Assembly (NCBI RefSeq): GCF_001704115.1 | Contig: NZ_CP016895.1 | Coordinates: 1,054,001 to 1,118,000 of the forward strand | Source: Acinetobacter larvae | Lineage (GTDB): Bacteria > Pseudomonadota > Gammaproteobacteria > Pseudomonadales > Moraxellaceae | DNA: 64,000 nt | Reading direction: 5' to 3' | Part shown: positions 9,416 to 21,063 of the stretch, one piece after another | Layout: every line of letters begins with the position of its first letter | Numbering within the stretch: the stretch's first letter is position 1 | The notes under the pieces: generated by a model | What the model was told of the DNA's origin: nothing | Databases searched by the model: none | Seen by the model: only the letters and a program-made list of their open reading frames with translations | Translations under genes and position numbers: made by a program

Positions 9416-9457
9416 GTTGTGCTTCAACTTTTATATTTCAATGTGATGTGTTAGGTC

Positions 9458-9895
9458 TTAGTTGCTTGTACAGGTATAACGAACCACATGTAAGGTGCTT
9501 GGGCGAGTTTCAAGGATTTGCTGTGCTGCATAGCCTTCACTGTTATTGGTGCTTGGCGTATTCGCCAAACCAATCGAAGTGCGACTATTCCCTAGTTTGA
9601 TGCCATATTGGTCTTGTTTATCATTTGCAGGATTGGCAATTTCGGTGATGCTCAGCACTTTTAATTTAAAAGTTTGGTTGCTTTTTAAGACTTTTTGGCA
9701 AGCATGCTGCAATTTATTTTCATCGAGTTGACGATCTTTACGTGCTGCAAGTGTATAGACCAATACAGCGCTATCGGCATTTTTTTGTTCGATTTGATAA
9801 CCTGTCGTGCCATTAAATTGGCTTGGAGTAGATTGACATGCGGCTAACAAACCCGCTGCAATTGCGACAGCAGCTAATTTTATAGTATTCATCAT
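9458..9895 (-). CDS. Small lipoprotein of unknown function
   Basis: The 145-residue product begins with a lipoprotein signal (basic MMNTIK, hydrophobic AAVAIAAGLLA, lipobox LAAC with Cys20), so the mature protein is a membrane-anchored periplasmic or surface protein of about 125 residues. I do not recognise the mature domain. It contains two Cys residues besides the anchor, C66 in QHACQKV and C142 in RYTCTSN, which could form a disulfide. Two adjacent ATG codons compete as the start. It sits alone, read convergently toward the methyltransferase gene. Confidence 0.7.
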   Translation of the reverse strand: MMNTIKLAAVAIAAGLLAACQSTPSQFNGTTGYQIEQKNADSAVLVYTLAARKDRQLDENKLQHACQKVLKSNQTFKLKVLSITEIANPANDKQDQYGIKLGNSRTSIGLANTPSTNNSEGYAAQQILETRPSTLHVVRYTCTSN

Positions 9896-9994
9896 AAAGC
9901 GTTCCTATTGCACAATATGCTTAGTATGCCATAGTCACGGTCAATAAACGATGAGTAGCATGCTGAAAGAATAGATAAAATTAACAAATTTTTG

Positions 9995-10030
9995 GCATAA
10001 AAAAGACCACAATTGCGGTCTTTTTTATGC
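9995..10030. terminator. Terminator after pckG
   Basis: A 36-base inverted repeat, GCATAAAAAAGACC to GGTCTTTTTTATGC with one mismatch in the inner stem, lies between the pckG stop and the lipoprotein start. A/T runs on both sides mean it could terminate in either direction; the useful one is the minus strand, for pckG. Confidence 0.75.
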
Positions 10031-10039
10031 ACATTCAAC

Positions 10040-11869
10040 TTAAGATGCTTTAACTGCATCTAATAGTTGTTGCTGACGAACCTTGAGTGCTTCAGGTAAG
10101 CGCTCACCGAGTTTATTGAAAAGCTCAGTGTGACTTTCGATTTCTTTGATCCAAAGTTCTTTGTCTTGGCTGGTAACCAAGTTGAACTCTGCTTCCGAGA
10201 AGTCGCTACCAGTCCAGTTAAGATCGCTATAGGTTGGTACATAACCAATTGGTGTTTCAACCGCATGACCACGACCTTCACAACGTTCGATCATCCAGTC
10301 CAATACACGCATGTTTTGACCGAAACCAGGCCAAACGAAGTTGCCTTCTGCATCACGGCGGAACCAGTTAACGTTAAAGATTTTCGGTAGTTTATTCCCT
10401 GCAGCTGCAGCCTTAGCACCCACTTCTTCACCCATTTCTAACCAATGGCTAAAGTAATCAGCCATGTTGTAGCCTGTGAAAGGGAGCATTGCAAATGGAT
10501 CACGACGCACAACACCTTGTTGACCCACAGCAGCTGCTGTTGTTTCAGAGCCCATTGTTGCAGCTTTATAGACACCATCAACCCAGTCTAAAGCTTCGCT
10601 GACTAAAGGCACAGTGTCGGCACGGCGACCACCAAAGATAAAGGCAGAGATGGGGACACCTGCTGGGTTTTCCCAGTCGGCATCAATGGATGGACATTGT
10701 GCTGCTGCAACAGTAAAGCGGGCATTTGGATGTGCTGCTTTTTCTGCGCCAGTATGTGCTTGACCTTTCCAGTTGGTTAGGTTTGCAGGTGCTTCTTTGC
10801 TTAAACCTTCCCACCATACTTCACCATTATCTGTTACTGCAACGTTGGTATAGATAACGTCTTTGTGCAGAGTCGACATACAGTTCGGGTTGGTCTTGGT
10901 ATTGGTTCCTGGTGCAACACCAAAGAAACCAGCTTCAGGGTTAATGGCATATAAACGACCATCTTCACCTGGTTTAATCCAAGCAATGTCATCACCAACA
11001 GTTTCGATTTTCCAACCTTCATAACCTGCTGGTGGAATCAACATCGCGAAGTTGGTTTTACCGCAGGCAGAAGGGAAGGCAGCAGCGATATAGTGTTTTT
11101 CACCACGTGGATTAGTCACACCCAAAATCAGCATGTGCTCAGCTAACCAACCTTGTTGGCGACCCATTGCAGAGGCAATACGTAAAGCCAAGCATTTTTT
11201 ACCTAATAGTGCATTACCACCGTAGCCTGAGCCATAAGACCAGATTTCACGTGTTTCTGGGTAATGAACAATGTATTTTTCTGGATTACATGGCCATACA
11301 ACGTCCTTTTCACCTTCCGCAAGCGGAGCGCCTACAGAGTGTACACAAGGGACATATTCACCATCAGTACCTAGAACGTCGTATACTGCTTTACCCATAC
11401 GCGCCATTTTACCCATGCTAACAACAACATATGGAGAATCTGTAATTTCAATACCGATATGCGCAATATGACTACCTAAAGGACCCATTGAAAATGGCAC
11501 GACATACATGGTACGACCTTGCATGCAGCCATCAAATAAACCGTTTAAACGGTTACGCATTGCAGTCGGTTCTTCCCAGTTGTTGGTAGCGCCAGCATCT
11601 TCTTGTTTTTCTGAGCAAATAAAAGTACGACCTTCGACACGTGCAACATCAGATGGATCAGAGTTTGCTAAATAAGAACCAGGATGCTTCTCTTGGTTAA
11701 GTGCTTGCATGGTGCCGTTAGCAATCATTAAATCAATTAAGCGTTGATACTCTTCTGCGCTACCGTCACACCATTCAATTTTTGCTGGTTTAGTTAATTT
11801 GGCAACGTCTTCCACCCAAGCGATCAGCTGAGGATGACGGACGAATTCTGGTGCGTTCACTTTGGTCAT
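10040..11869 (-). CDS. pckG: Phosphoenolpyruvate carboxykinase (GTP)
   Basis: PckG converts oxaloacetate and GTP to phosphoenolpyruvate, CO2 and GDP, the entry step of gluconeogenesis from TCA-cycle carbon. The 609-residue length is typical of the GTP-dependent class, not the ATP class (about 530-540). Visible motifs are the kinase P-loop [13 protein letters not shown], the substrate-binding [19 protein letters not shown], the metal site GDDIAWIK and the guanine-site region [20 protein letters not shown]. The gene is monocistronic with a strong terminator and a long upstream region. Organisms living on organic acids and amino acids rely on this enzyme. Confidence 0.96.
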   Translation of the reverse strand: MTKVNAPEFVRHPQLIAWVEDVAKLTKPAKIEWCDGSAEEYQRLIDLMIANGTMQALNQEKHPGSYLANSDPSDVARVEGRTFICSEKQEDAGATNNWEEPTAMRNRLNGLFDGCMQGRTMYVVPFSMGPLGSHIAHIGIEITDSPYVVVSMGKMARMGKAVYDVLGTDGEYVPCVHSVGAPLAEGEKDVVWPCNPEKYIVHYPETREIWSYGSGYGGNALLGKKCLALRIASAMGRQQGWLAEHMLILGVTNPRGEKHYIAAAFPSACGKTNFAMLIPPAGYEGWKIETVGDDIAWIKPGEDGRLYAINPEAGFFGVAPGTNTKTNPNCMSTLHKDVIYTNVAVTDNGEVWWEGLSKEAPANLTNWKGQAHTGAEKAAHPNARFTVAAAQCPSIDADWENPAGVPISAFIFGGRRADTVPLVSEALDWVDGVYKAATMGSETTAAAVGQQGVVRRDPFAMLPFTGYNMADYFSHWLEMGEEVGAKAAAAGNKLPKIFNVNWFRRDAEGNFVWPGFGQNMRVLDWMIERCEGRGHAVETPIGYVPTYSDLNWTGSDFSEAEFNLVTSQDKELWIKEIESHTELFNKLGERLPEALKVRQQQLLDAVKAS

Positions 11870-12459
11870 GGTGAGGCCTATCTAAAATGTGTGCGTTGAA
11901 TGAGCACAAATAAAAGTCTGAAACCTAGAAACTTACTACTCTAAGCCACAGATTTAAGTACGAAAAAAAAGTGGCTGTATTAAAGCACAAATAAACGAAA
12001 AAATTAAGGCTTGTCTCTCAATTAAGCATGCCGGTATGACTGGTCTCAATTACTTGTTAATACAAAGTTTTTTATTTTTATCTTGAAATATATTGCTTTA
12101 TAATCCTTGGTAAATATCGAGTATATATAATAAAAATACTAAAATGTTGCAATTATCTATTGGTCGAATAAAGGCAAAAAAATCGTAATTTTTATTTTTG
12201 CGCTGTATGTATATATGATGCAAAATTGAGAATTGTTTGTTTTAAAAACAGGCAATATCCCAAGGTTTTCTGAAAATATAACTCAAAATGGACTTCTACT
12301 CACAAAGCATCGTGTTGATATAGAGTAAGTGATACAGTGCAAATGTTTAGCAATAAGTAAGAAGGTTAATGCCGATTGCAGAGGGGCTAGATTCAAGCTT
12401 TATTTAAGTCATCAAGATATTGTAAGCTGAGCAATATATGAATGATTTAAAATTAATTT
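11870..12459. other. Long AT-rich divergent intergenic region
   Basis: The 590 bases between pckG (minus) and the phosphoesterase gene (plus) contain no recognisable gene. They presumably hold both promoters and pckG control sites. I see AT-rich tracts but no element that I can name. Confidence 0.4.
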
Positions 12460-13245
12460 ATGACCTTAGTACATTTGTCTGACTTACACTTTGGTACTGA
12501 AAACTTAGCGTGTTTAGAGGCAATACAGCATTTTTGTCAAATACAGCGACCAGAAGTGATTGTGGTGAGTGGTGATTTAACCCAGCGTGCCCGGAGCAAG
12601 CAATTTATAAGCTGTAAGGCATTTCTAGACAGTCTATCATGCCCTTATTTCGTTGTTGCGGGTAATCATGATATTCCACTCTTTCATTTATGGCGACGTT
12701 TATTTAGACCATTTGCGGGTTATCAAAAATACTTTGCAGCATTAGAACCCGTGCTTGAGACTGAGCATTTCTATTTGATCGGTTTAAATAGTATTCGTCC
12801 TTATTATCATTCCAAAGGTGCAATTAGTCAGTCGCAGATTGCGCGAGTAAAGCAATGCTTACAATATGCGCCACAAAATAAATTAAAACTTGTAGTGAGC
12901 CATCAACCTTTTATAACCCAGTATAGTAAACACCATCGACATGATGCGCCGAGGCTTGCAAGAGCTGCTATAGCGCAGTGGCAGGATTATGATCTGTTTG
13001 CCGTATTACATGGGCATCTTCATCAAATCGCTTGTTATGATTTAAAGCAAGAATATAACTTGGACTGTGCACAGCCTATTTTTTCTTTGTTGGCTGGTAC
13101 TGCGACGTCAACTCGACATTATCAACAACAAGCAAATAGTTTTAATGTGGTTTTAAAGAATGGTTGTATTCAGCATTATGTGTTTGATCCGCTGCGAGCA
13201 GAATTTTTGCTGCATGTGCCGCCTTTGTTGTCGTCCGTTTTGTAA
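12460..13245 (+). CDS. Calcineurin-like metallophosphoesterase
   Basis: The 261-residue protein has all metal-binding blocks of the superfamily in order. These are HLSDLHFG (Asp8, His10), VSGDLTQRA, VAGNHDIP, VVSHQPF and LHGHLHQI. These ligands build a dinuclear metal centre that hydrolyses phosphoesters. The overall layout resembles the CpdA/Icc group of 3',5'-cyclic nucleotide phosphodiesterases, but the substrate cannot be settled from sequence. There is no signal peptide, so it is probably cytoplasmic. It stands alone upstream of groESL. Confidence 0.8.
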   Translation: MTLVHLSDLHFGTENLACLEAIQHFCQIQRPEVIVVSGDLTQRARSKQFISCKAFLDSLSCPYFVVAGNHDIPLFHLWRRLFRPFAGYQKYFAALEPVLETEHFYLIGLNSIRPYYHSKGAISQSQIARVKQCLQYAPQNKLKLVVSHQPFITQYSKHHRHDAPRLARAAIAQWQDYDLFAVLHGHLHQIACYDLKQEYNLDCAQPIFSLLAGTATSTRHYQQQANSFNVVLKNGCIQHYVFDPLRAEFLLHVPPLLSSVL

Positions 13246-13446
13246 TAAAGCGCGTAAATACAGAATTTTGCAATGACATCAAAAATTCGAAAGTTTTAAG
13301 GTTTTTATTTTTATATGTTATTGATATTTATGATTAAAAAATAATAAATGGCGATTCTAATGAAATTTAAGCGGTGATTTCACGCGCTGCATTTAGCATA
13401 AGTGAATAAAAAAAGTGCAAAAAAACAAAAATATTTGTTTAAAGCC

Positions 13447-13474
13447 CTTGAAGCTTGCTTTTCCATCCCCAAAA
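13447..13474 (+). promoter_or_regulatory. Sigma32-like heat-shock promoter upstream of groES
   Basis: CTTGAA at 13447, a 14-base spacer and CCCCAAAA at 13467 match the sigma32 pattern (CTTGAA, then CCCCAT-like). They lie about 90 bases before groES in an otherwise gene-free 316-base region. No CIRCE-type long inverted repeat is seen. Confidence 0.6.
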
Positions 13475-13561
13475 AAGTGACATGTAAAAATTTTGATAAT
13501 GACCAATGGAATAATAAGTCGTTATCAGTTATCTAAATAGACTTAGTCTGATGGAGTTATT

Positions 13562-13852
13562 ATGAGCAACATTCGTCCATTACATGATCGTGTAGTTATT
13601 CGTCGTGTTGAAGAGGAAACAAAAACTGCTGGTGGAATCTTACTTCCTGGTTCAGCAGCTGAAAAACCAGCACAAGGTGAGGTTATTGCAGTGGGTAATG
13701 GTCAAATCACTGACAATGGTGTACGTGCTTTAGACGTTAAAGTTGGCGATAAAGTACTTTTCGGTACTTATGCTGGTACTACTGTTAAAGTTGATGGTGA
13801 AGAGCTTTTAATTATGAAAGAGTCTGACATCCTCGCTGTTATCGAAGCCTAA
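13562..13852 (+). CDS. groES: Co-chaperonin GroES
   Basis: GroES caps the GroEL ring. The 96-residue product shows the whole fold: [17 protein letters not shown] at the N-terminus, the mobile loop [18 protein letters not shown], and the C-terminal [13 protein letters not shown]. Length and sequence are typical. AUG follows GGAG seven bases upstream. groEL follows within 58 bases, forming the standard operon behind a sigma32-like promoter. Confidence 0.97.
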   Translation: MSNIRPLHDRVVIRRVEEETKTAGGILLPGSAAEKPAQGEVIAVGNGQITDNGVRALDVKVGDKVLFGTYAGTTVKVDGEELLIMKESDILAVIEA

Positions 13853-13888
13853 ATGAAGTTGTATTCTTAATCATACTTTTAGAATTAA

Positions 13889-15544
<1,656 letters not shown>

Positions 15545-15640
15545 GCCAACCATTGAATATCTAAGATATTTAAATATATTAATTATATTTAAATTGAATA
15601 GATGTTTACTTACAGTCTTACTCACTTGTGTTTTGACTGT

Positions 15641-15677
15641 AAAGAAAAGGTCGCACCATGCGACCTTTTCTTTTTTT
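15641..15677 (+). terminator. Intrinsic terminator after groEL
   Basis: A 15-base stem (AAAGAAAAGGTCGCA with TGCGACCTTTTCTTT) is followed by a T run, about 100 bases after groEL. Confidence 0.85.
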
Positions 15678-15751
15678 AATTTTCATGCAGATATATCTGC
15701 TTGGTTATTTTCATTAATGTTCGTGATGCACATGAGAATATCGCTATTTAG

Positions 15752-15932
15752 CTAGTAATTTTTGCATTCATCTTTAATTGTTTCTCTGGTACGCCCGTCT
15801 TTAATTCGCCCATAAAGTTTTTTCTCTGAAATATTCATGCGAAGTACGAACTCTGCCGTGAATATCAGATACTTTAGATTTTCTACTTTTAAGTTCAATT
15901 ATTTTTTGGGAGTATTGCCATATCTTGGGGTT
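15752..15932 (-). pseudogene. Frameshifted gene remnant beside the 3' end of ssrA
   Basis: Two minus-strand reading frames join into one plausible protein if a single frameshift near 15836-15845 is allowed. One gives NPKIWQYSQKIIELK followed by RKSKVSDIHGRVRTS (about 15930-15843). The other gives MNISEKKLYGRIKDGRTRE and ends at a TAG at 15752-15754. The joined product is basic with helix-turn-helix-like character, of the sort found in phage or mobile-element DNA-binding proteins. It sits in a 600-base gene-poor stretch between groEL and ssrA. The family is not firmly identified. Confidence 0.45.
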
Positions 15933-16055
15933 TTAAATTTCTACTGAGCATCTGAAAGCATGGTGTTATACTGTATAACATTTGCATAACAGATTAGCTT
16001 GATAAAGATTAATTATCAATGATTGAGCATGATCGAGTTTAGTGTAATTCAGGCA

Positions 16056-16092
16056 ATAAAAAAGCCTCAAACCGTTGTGGCTTAAGGCTTTT
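16056..16092 (-). terminator. Terminator of ssrA
   Basis: On the minus strand an AAGCCT/AGGCTT hairpin with a 17-base loop ends in a T run, about 55 bases beyond the tmRNA 3' end. Confidence 0.65.
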
Positions 16093-16145
16093 CTAGTATT
16101 TTTAATCAATCTTGATAAACTATGATTAAGATTGATTTTAATATT

Positions 16146-16505
16146 TGGTGGAGGTGGCGGGAGTTGAACCCGCGTCCGCCAACACTACGCTCGAGAATAC
16201 TACATGCTTAGATATCGTCTATTGTTTTAACATTTTATGACCCGACGAACAGGGTACAAAACGCGATCCTCTAAGTTTGGTATAAAGCCCCGAGGCTTGA
16301 CTCTATACGGACTTGTGTGCGTTCGCTTCGGTCGGGTTCACTGACCACAAGTATTCAGTGAAGCGGACAAGCGGCCCTTAGGCAGCTAGAGCGTAAGTTT
16401 CGTCGTTTGCGACTATTTAAATGCAAATTTTATTTACGAGAGGAAATGCGCTCTCGGCATGCATCTATGAGTTTCATCATCAGCGTCGAAGCCAATAACA
16501 CCCCC
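16146..16505 (-). ncRNA. ssrA: Transfer-messenger RNA (tmRNA)
   Basis: tmRNA rescues stalled ribosomes and adds a degradation tag. The 360-base gene has tRNA-like ends: 5' GGGGGTG pairs with 3' CACCTCC, followed by A and an encoded CCA. Near the 3' end is the T-arm, read as GGGTTCAACTCCC. The 5' segment GGCTTCGACGCTGATGATGA is typical. The internal tag frame at 16410-16378 encodes ANDETYALAA followed by TAA, a typical gamma-proteobacterial tag ending in LAA-type residues. A terminator lies downstream. Confidence 0.95.
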
Positions 16506-16612
16506 AAAGTACCGAGACATAGTAACACAGCCAAAAAAAAATACGAGCATTTTTCATTTAAAACGACGGATGCGTTGTAATTTTAAGCGATGATAAAATC
16601 TTAATTACTTAT

Positions 16613-16631
16613 TGATAATAATTATCATTTA
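16613..16631 (+). promoter_or_regulatory. Fur box upstream of the first fecI-type gene
   Basis: TTGATAATAATTATCATTT closely matches the 19-base Fur consensus (GATAATGATAATCATTATC) and lies 50 bases before the sigma factor start. Iron repression of this signalling pair is inferred. Confidence 0.75.
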
Positions 16632-16681
16632 TGTATATACTTCGAAAGTCCTTGTAACAGAATGAACAAAAGGCTCATCAG

Positions 16682-17215
16682 ATGTCTAGTTTTTCTAATT
16701 TGACTATAAATATACAGAATAAGGCGAAATTCAATCAATTTTATCTAGAAAATTATCATTGGTTGTATAACTGGTTATGTCGTAAATTAAGTTCCGCGCA
16801 TCAAGCAGAAGATATTCTTCAAGATACTTTCCTTAAAATTTTTGTTAGCCCTGAAACGATTACTCAGATTAAAGAGCCACGCCCTTATTTAGCGACGACG
16901 GCTAAACATTTAATATTGAATCATTGGCGTCGTCAGAAAATTGAAGAAAATTATTTAAAATTTTTAGCGGAGCAACAAGAGGAGCTTGTTGCTGACCCAG
17001 AGCATGTATTTATTTTAATGCAAACCATTGATCGCGTTGCAAGTGTGTTAGCGCTTTTACCAAAGCGGCAGAGATTAGCGATGATTATGCATTATATAAA
17101 GGATATTCCACAAACTCAGATTGCGGTACATTTTAATGTTTGCCGAAAAACTATACAGAGAGATTTGGCAGAAGCTTTAGTATTTTGTCATATTGAAATG
17201 GCGAAGTTACACTAA
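16682..17215 (+). CDS. FecI-type ECF sigma factor (pair 1)
   Basis: The 177-residue protein is an iron-starvation ECF sigma factor. Region 2 spans about 20-85 (HWLYNWLCRKL, EDILQDTFLKIF, PYLATTAKHLILNHWRR). Region 4 spans about 115-170 (LLPKRQRLAMIMHYIKDIP, then a helix-turn-helix ending RKTIQRDLAEAL). FecI proteins direct transcription of TonB-receptor genes when a FecR partner relays substrate binding. Its stop codon abuts the FecR start directly with no gap. A Fur box precedes it. The likely targets are the two STN receptors immediately downstream, which share a candidate promoter motif. Confidence 0.9.
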   Translation: MSSFSNLTINIQNKAKFNQFYLENYHWLYNWLCRKLSSAHQAEDILQDTFLKIFVSPETITQIKEPRPYLATTAKHLILNHWRRQKIEENYLKFLAEQQEELVADPEHVFILMQTIDRVASVLALLPKRQRLAMIMHYIKDIPQTQIAVHFNVCRKTIQRDLAEALVFCHIEMAKLH

Positions 17216-18193
17216 ATGGCACTTCAACAAGATTTTGATGCGACTGAAAAGCAGCAAATAATGCAACAGGCTGCTTTATGGCTGGTCAAAATGAGCAGCG
17301 ATGATCGAACAGATGCTGATCAAGAAGCATTTGAGCAATGGCTGCAGCAAAATCCAAAACATTTAAAACAATTACAAGCTTTAGAAAAAACCTTAGGTAA
17401 TTTCTATCAGTTAAAGCAACAAAATACACCACAAGCAATATCGAATACATTAGAGCAAAGTTTTTTATGGAATGGTCGCTCTGCATTACTGATTTTATTT
17501 TCTACCCTCATGATATTGGCTATGAGTTGGAAAGTTTTACCAACGCAACAATGGTTTGCAGATACCAAAACCACTTATGATCAATGGCAAGAACAGCTAC
17601 TGAGTGATCATAGTGAAATAAAGATTTCTGGAACGACTGCTTATGATATTCGATTTAATCAGCAGCAGCGGTTAATTGATTTATACCGTGGCAATATTTT
17701 AGTAGACGTTGCTAAAGATGCACAGCGCCCATTTATTGTAAAAACTAAAAATGCCAAGATTACAGCATTGGGAACGCGCTTTATTATACATCATTATGAT
17801 GATGTCACGATTTTAACCATGTTGGAGTCAAAAACAAAAGTTGAATTACTGGGTGAAAATAGAGATAAACATCCCGCTATAACTGTTGCTGCTGGGCAGC
17901 AGCTTATTTTAAATAAGCAAGGTGTGATTGCACAGACAAATGTTCCAACGACCTTATTTGAAGAGGCATGGCAGCAACATATGTTGGTGGTGCAAGATAT
18001 GCCTTTATCACATGTATTAGGCATATTAAAAACCTATTCTTCAATGGGGATCACATTTGAGGCAGAATCCTTACAAGATGTGAAAGTTAGTGCAACATTG
18101 CCATTAAATGATGATGGTATTGATTTGCTGAGTAAGAGTTTTAATTTAAAAGTAGAAAAAAGTTTATGGGGTAAATGGAAGATTACAAAATAA
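17216..18193 (+). CDS. FecR-type sigma regulator (pair 1)
   Basis: The 325-residue protein has the FecR layout. A cytoplasmic DUF4880-like N-terminus (about 12-60, with AALWLVKMSSD and FEQWLQQNP) contacts the sigma factor. One membrane segment follows at about 90-107. The periplasmic FecR domain runs about 130-230 (GTTAYDIRFNQQQR, NILVDVAKDAQRPF, ALGTRF). A C-terminal STN-like region would contact the receptor's own STN domain. It starts on the base after the fecI stop. It is a close paralogue of the FecR at 47340-48383, and both share the GNILVDV..D.QRPF block. Confidence 0.9.
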   Translation: MALQQDFDATEKQQIMQQAALWLVKMSSDDRTDADQEAFEQWLQQNPKHLKQLQALEKTLGNFYQLKQQNTPQAISNTLEQSFLWNGRSALLILFSTLMILAMSWKVLPTQQWFADTKTTYDQWQEQLLSDHSEIKISGTTAYDIRFNQQQRLIDLYRGNILVDVAKDAQRPFIVKTKNAKITALGTRFIIHHYDDVTILTMLESKTKVELLGENRDKHPAITVAAGQQLILNKQGVIAQTNVPTTLFEEAWQQHMLVVQDMPLSHVLGILKTYSSMGITFEAESLQDVKVSATLPLNDDGIDLLSKSFNLKVEKSLWGKWKITK

Positions 18194-18226
18194 ATGAATC
18201 CCAGAAATCCAATATTATAGTTCTTC

Positions 18227-19467
18227 AAAAATATTTTAGTATTTTATGTCCCACCGTATTGCGCTCAAGTGTCCTTGTTATAACAAAACATGAAAATTGA
18301 CACAATTTGCGTTGGGGCAAGTGTAATGAAAAATAAACATAAGCCATTTGGCTTTGCATTAAAACCGATGGCTGTCGCAATTCATATGGCATTGACTGTC
18401 GCTGTACTGACAACCTCTACAGTGGTCATGGCAGATGAAATACGTGTGCAACACTATAATATTCAGGCTGGAGATTTGGTAACGGCATTAAACCAATTCG
18501 CTTTACAGTCAAAAGTTGCGTTGGTTGGGGACAATAAAAAATTAACTGGTTTAAAGAGCAGTGGTTTAATCGGAAGTTATGGTGTAGAGCAAGGCTTTGC
18601 CAAACTGCTAGAGCAGAGTAATTTGCACGCTCAAAAAACGCAGTTGGGTTATATGATTGTAGAAAAGCCCAAAGCCCAGCCATCTGCTGAGCCCCAGCAT
18701 CAAGCGATGCAATATCCAGCAAACCCGATTACAGATGATGCCAATGCATTACCAGTGATTGAATTACGTGCCAGTCAGAGTTTGGCGGATCAATCTAAAA
18801 ATAACTATACCGTGAGTCGTTCAAGCAGTGCGACTAAACTCGATTTGGCATTAAAAGATACCCCGCAAAGCATCAGCATTATCACGCAGAAACAAATAGA
18901 AGAACAAAACCTACAAAATGTGAATGATGTATTAGAGGCGACGCCAGGCATTACCGTTTCAAACTTTGGTGTCCCTGGCGCAGGACGGGCGACATTTTAT
19001 TCTCGGGGTTATGAAATCAGTAATGTTATGGTTGATGGTAACCCGACTTTAATTAGTGGTTCACGTGGTATGGAGTTACTGGCAGGTTATGACACGATTA
19101 TCTATGATCGCGTTGAAGTGACTCGGGGGTCTACGGGTTTAAGTACAGGAACAGGTGATCCATCAGGGAGTATAAACTTTGTCCGTAAGCGACCAAGTAA
19201 AGAAGCGGAAGGTAGTGCGAAATTAAGTTATGGTCGTTGGGATAAAAAGCGAGTAGAGCTAGATGTTTCTCAGCCCTTTAATCAAGATGCATCGATTAGA
19301 GGGCGCTTTGTCGCGGCTTATAGTCAGGGAGATAGTTATATCGACCGCCTGTCAGAAGAGTCGAAAATATTTTATGGGATTATAGAAGCAGATCTAGGAG
19401 ATCAAACGACACTGGCATTAGGCGGAACATTTTTTGATAAAGATGTTGATGCAGCAAGCCCACATAT
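18227..19467 (+). repeat. Near-identical 1.24-kb direct repeat (first copy)
   Basis: This segment covers the promoter region and the first third or so of the receptor gene. It recurs at 21236-22476 with only scattered single-base differences, at a constant offset of 3009 bases. Downstream the two copies are a mosaic of identical and divergent stretches. Confidence 0.9.
18246..18274 (+). promoter_or_regulatory. Candidate ECF (FecI-type) promoter of receptor 1
   Basis: ATGTCC and GTCC are separated by 19 bases, about 50-80 bases before the receptor start. The same arrangement occurs before the second receptor (21255-21283) and, as ATGTCC-N19-GTCT, before the siderophore receptor at 36733-39249. 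Inferred from this sharing only. Confidence 0.4.
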
Positions 19468-21025
19468 GACATCTGGAGCAAGTAGTGATCCTTTAAGTCG
19501 AGGAGAATTTGATGGTGGTCGATACTGGAATGCGGCAACCGACTGGTCTTATGCGCATATCCGTAATTGGAATGGTTTTATTACTTTAGACCACAAATTT
19601 AATGATAACTGGAAGCTCTCAACCAATTATCAATATAGTAAAAGTACTCCAGACCGTAAATGGGGAGTGATTGGCTCTAGTTGGTATAATGAAGAATATA
19701 ATACGGCAAGTTATAGTATAGGACGAGAGAAACCTAATTCAGATATTCATAATTTAGATATGACCTTAATGGGTAAATTTAATTTATTTGGTCGAGAGGC
19801 ACAGATTGCCACAGGTATAAATGGTTATCAATCTAAAACTTTCGATCCTATTTATGGGACAAGAATTTATATCGAATGTCATGAAGGAAAAAAAACAAAA
19901 CAAGGATGTGTGAATTTAGATGATTGGAATAATGGTGCAATGCCATATCCAGAGAATACAAGTGGTGTATATAAAATGTTTTACGGTCAATTTCCAATAG
20001 ATGATTATCGTAATACATATTATGATCGTACAGAACGTCAATATGGCTATTTTTTTAGCACAAAGTTTGAGCCTTTAGAACGATTAAAAGTTATATTGGG
20101 TACACGCTATAATCATTATAATATTTATACAGACTATTATTTAAAGGGTAATCCAAGTGATGATTATGCTTATAATTATAAACCAAAAGATAAGTGGATT
20201 CCTTATGCAGGCTTAATTTACGATTTAACTGAAAATACGACCGCCTATGCAAGTTATACAGGAATCTATAAAACCCAGCTTGAAAAAGATTTATATGATG
20301 AGTTTTTACCTTTTGTAGAAGGTAATTCCTATGAGATGGGAGTTAAAAGTTCATTATTTAATGACACATTAAATCTACATACAGCAATTTTTAGAATGCA
20401 GGAAGAAAATACCCCGCATTATTATGCTATGGTGCCCGTAAATCCTGAAACTGGACAACAATATAGATGTACTAATCCCTTAGGGGGATTAGAGTGTGAC
20501 CCTAAGTTTGTAGATGAGGGTTCAACAATTACTGGTTTTGAAATAAGTGCAGCAGGTCAACTTACGCCAGCTTGGTTAATTAATGCTGGCTATACTTATT
20601 TACATGTAGATAGAGTCAGCAGAAAACAAGATGGCTTTTCTTATGCTATGACTTCAGGAATTTACAGTTATGAGCGACCCAAACATGCCATAAATTTTTC
20701 CACAAGTTATCAGTTAAATGATGATTTAACGATTGGTGGTGCTGCACGCTGGAAAAGTAAGACAACTCAGGGACTCAGTGGTTGTATGATACAGTCTGAT
20801 GGTACGGAGTCTTGTAGTTCTAATAAAGACTATTTATATAATCAAGTAGGTAATCAAGGTAGCTTTATTATCGTCGATCTTATGGGGCGTTATAAGATAA
20901 ATGAGCATCTTGTTGCTGGTCTAAATATCTCTAATTTATTTGATAAATCTTATAAACGTAATTATATGGCGAGCTTATATGGCGAGCCTAGAAATATTAC
21001 GATTTCATTAAGTTCTAAGTTTTAA
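18326..21025 (+). CDS. TonB-dependent siderophore-type receptor with STN domain (tandem copy 1)
   Basis: I place the start at ATG 18326, after GGGGC, giving MKNKHKPFGF and a signal peptide ending VVMA. The upstream ATG 18290 lacks a ribosome site. The 899-residue product has an STN domain (about 40-110, YNIQAGDLVTALNQFALQSK), TonB box LPVIELRAS, then a plug with TPQSISIITQKQIEEQNLQN and the 22-strand barrel ending in SSKF. The plug wording is that of siderophore (FpvA/FhuE-like) receptors. STN plus adjacent fecI/fecR means it probably signals as well as transports. Loop Cys pairs (ECHEG..GCVN, RCTN..LECD) differ from copy 2. The ligand is unknown. Confidence 0.88.
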   Translation: MKNKHKPFGFALKPMAVAIHMALTVAVLTTSTVVMADEIRVQHYNIQAGDLVTALNQFALQSKVALVGDNKKLTGLKSSGLIGSYGVEQGFAKLLEQSNLHAQKTQLGYMIVEKPKAQPSAEPQHQAMQYPANPITDDANALPVIELRASQSLADQSKNNYTVSRSSSATKLDLALKDTPQSISIITQKQIEEQNLQNVNDVLEATPGITVSNFGVPGAGRATFYSRGYEISNVMVDGNPTLISGSRGMELLAGYDTIIYDRVEVTRGSTGLSTGTGDPSGSINFVRKRPSKEAEGSAKLSYGRWDKKRVELDVSQPFNQDASIRGRFVAAYSQGDSYIDRLSEESKIFYGIIEADLGDQTTLALGGTFFDKDVDAASPHMTSGASSDPLSRGEFDGGRYWNAATDWSYAHIRNWNGFITLDHKFNDNWKLSTNYQYSKSTPDRKWGVIGSSWYNEEYNTASYSIGREKPNSDIHNLDMTLMGKFNLFGREAQIATGINGYQSKTFDPIYGTRIYIECHEGKKTKQGCVNLDDWNNGAMPYPENTSGVYKMFYGQFPIDDYRNTYYDRTERQYGYFFSTKFEPLERLKVILGTRYNHYNIYTDYYLKGNPSDDYAYNYKPKDKWIPYAGLIYDLTENTTAYASYTGIYKTQLEKDLYDEFLPFVEGNSYEMGVKSSLFNDTLNLHTAIFRMQEENTPHYYAMVPVNPETGQQYRCTNPLGGLECDPKFVDEGSTITGFEISAAGQLTPAWLINAGYTYLHVDRVSRKQDGFSYAMTSGIYSYERPKHAINFSTSYQLNDDLTIGGAARWKSKTTQGLSGCMIQSDGTESCSSNKDYLYNQVGNQGSFIIVDLMGRYKINEHLVAGLNISNLFDKSYKRNYMASLYGEPRNITISLSSKF

Positions 21026-21063
21026 CTAGGCAGTAGAATGGTTAAAATTTTGAGTTAATGTTA

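Noticed and set aside
18290..18325. Upstream ATG as the start of the tandem receptors (also 21299)
   Set aside because: No Shine-Dalgarno precedes it and the extra 12 residues come before a normal signal peptide; ATG 18326 and ATG 21335 are better placed.
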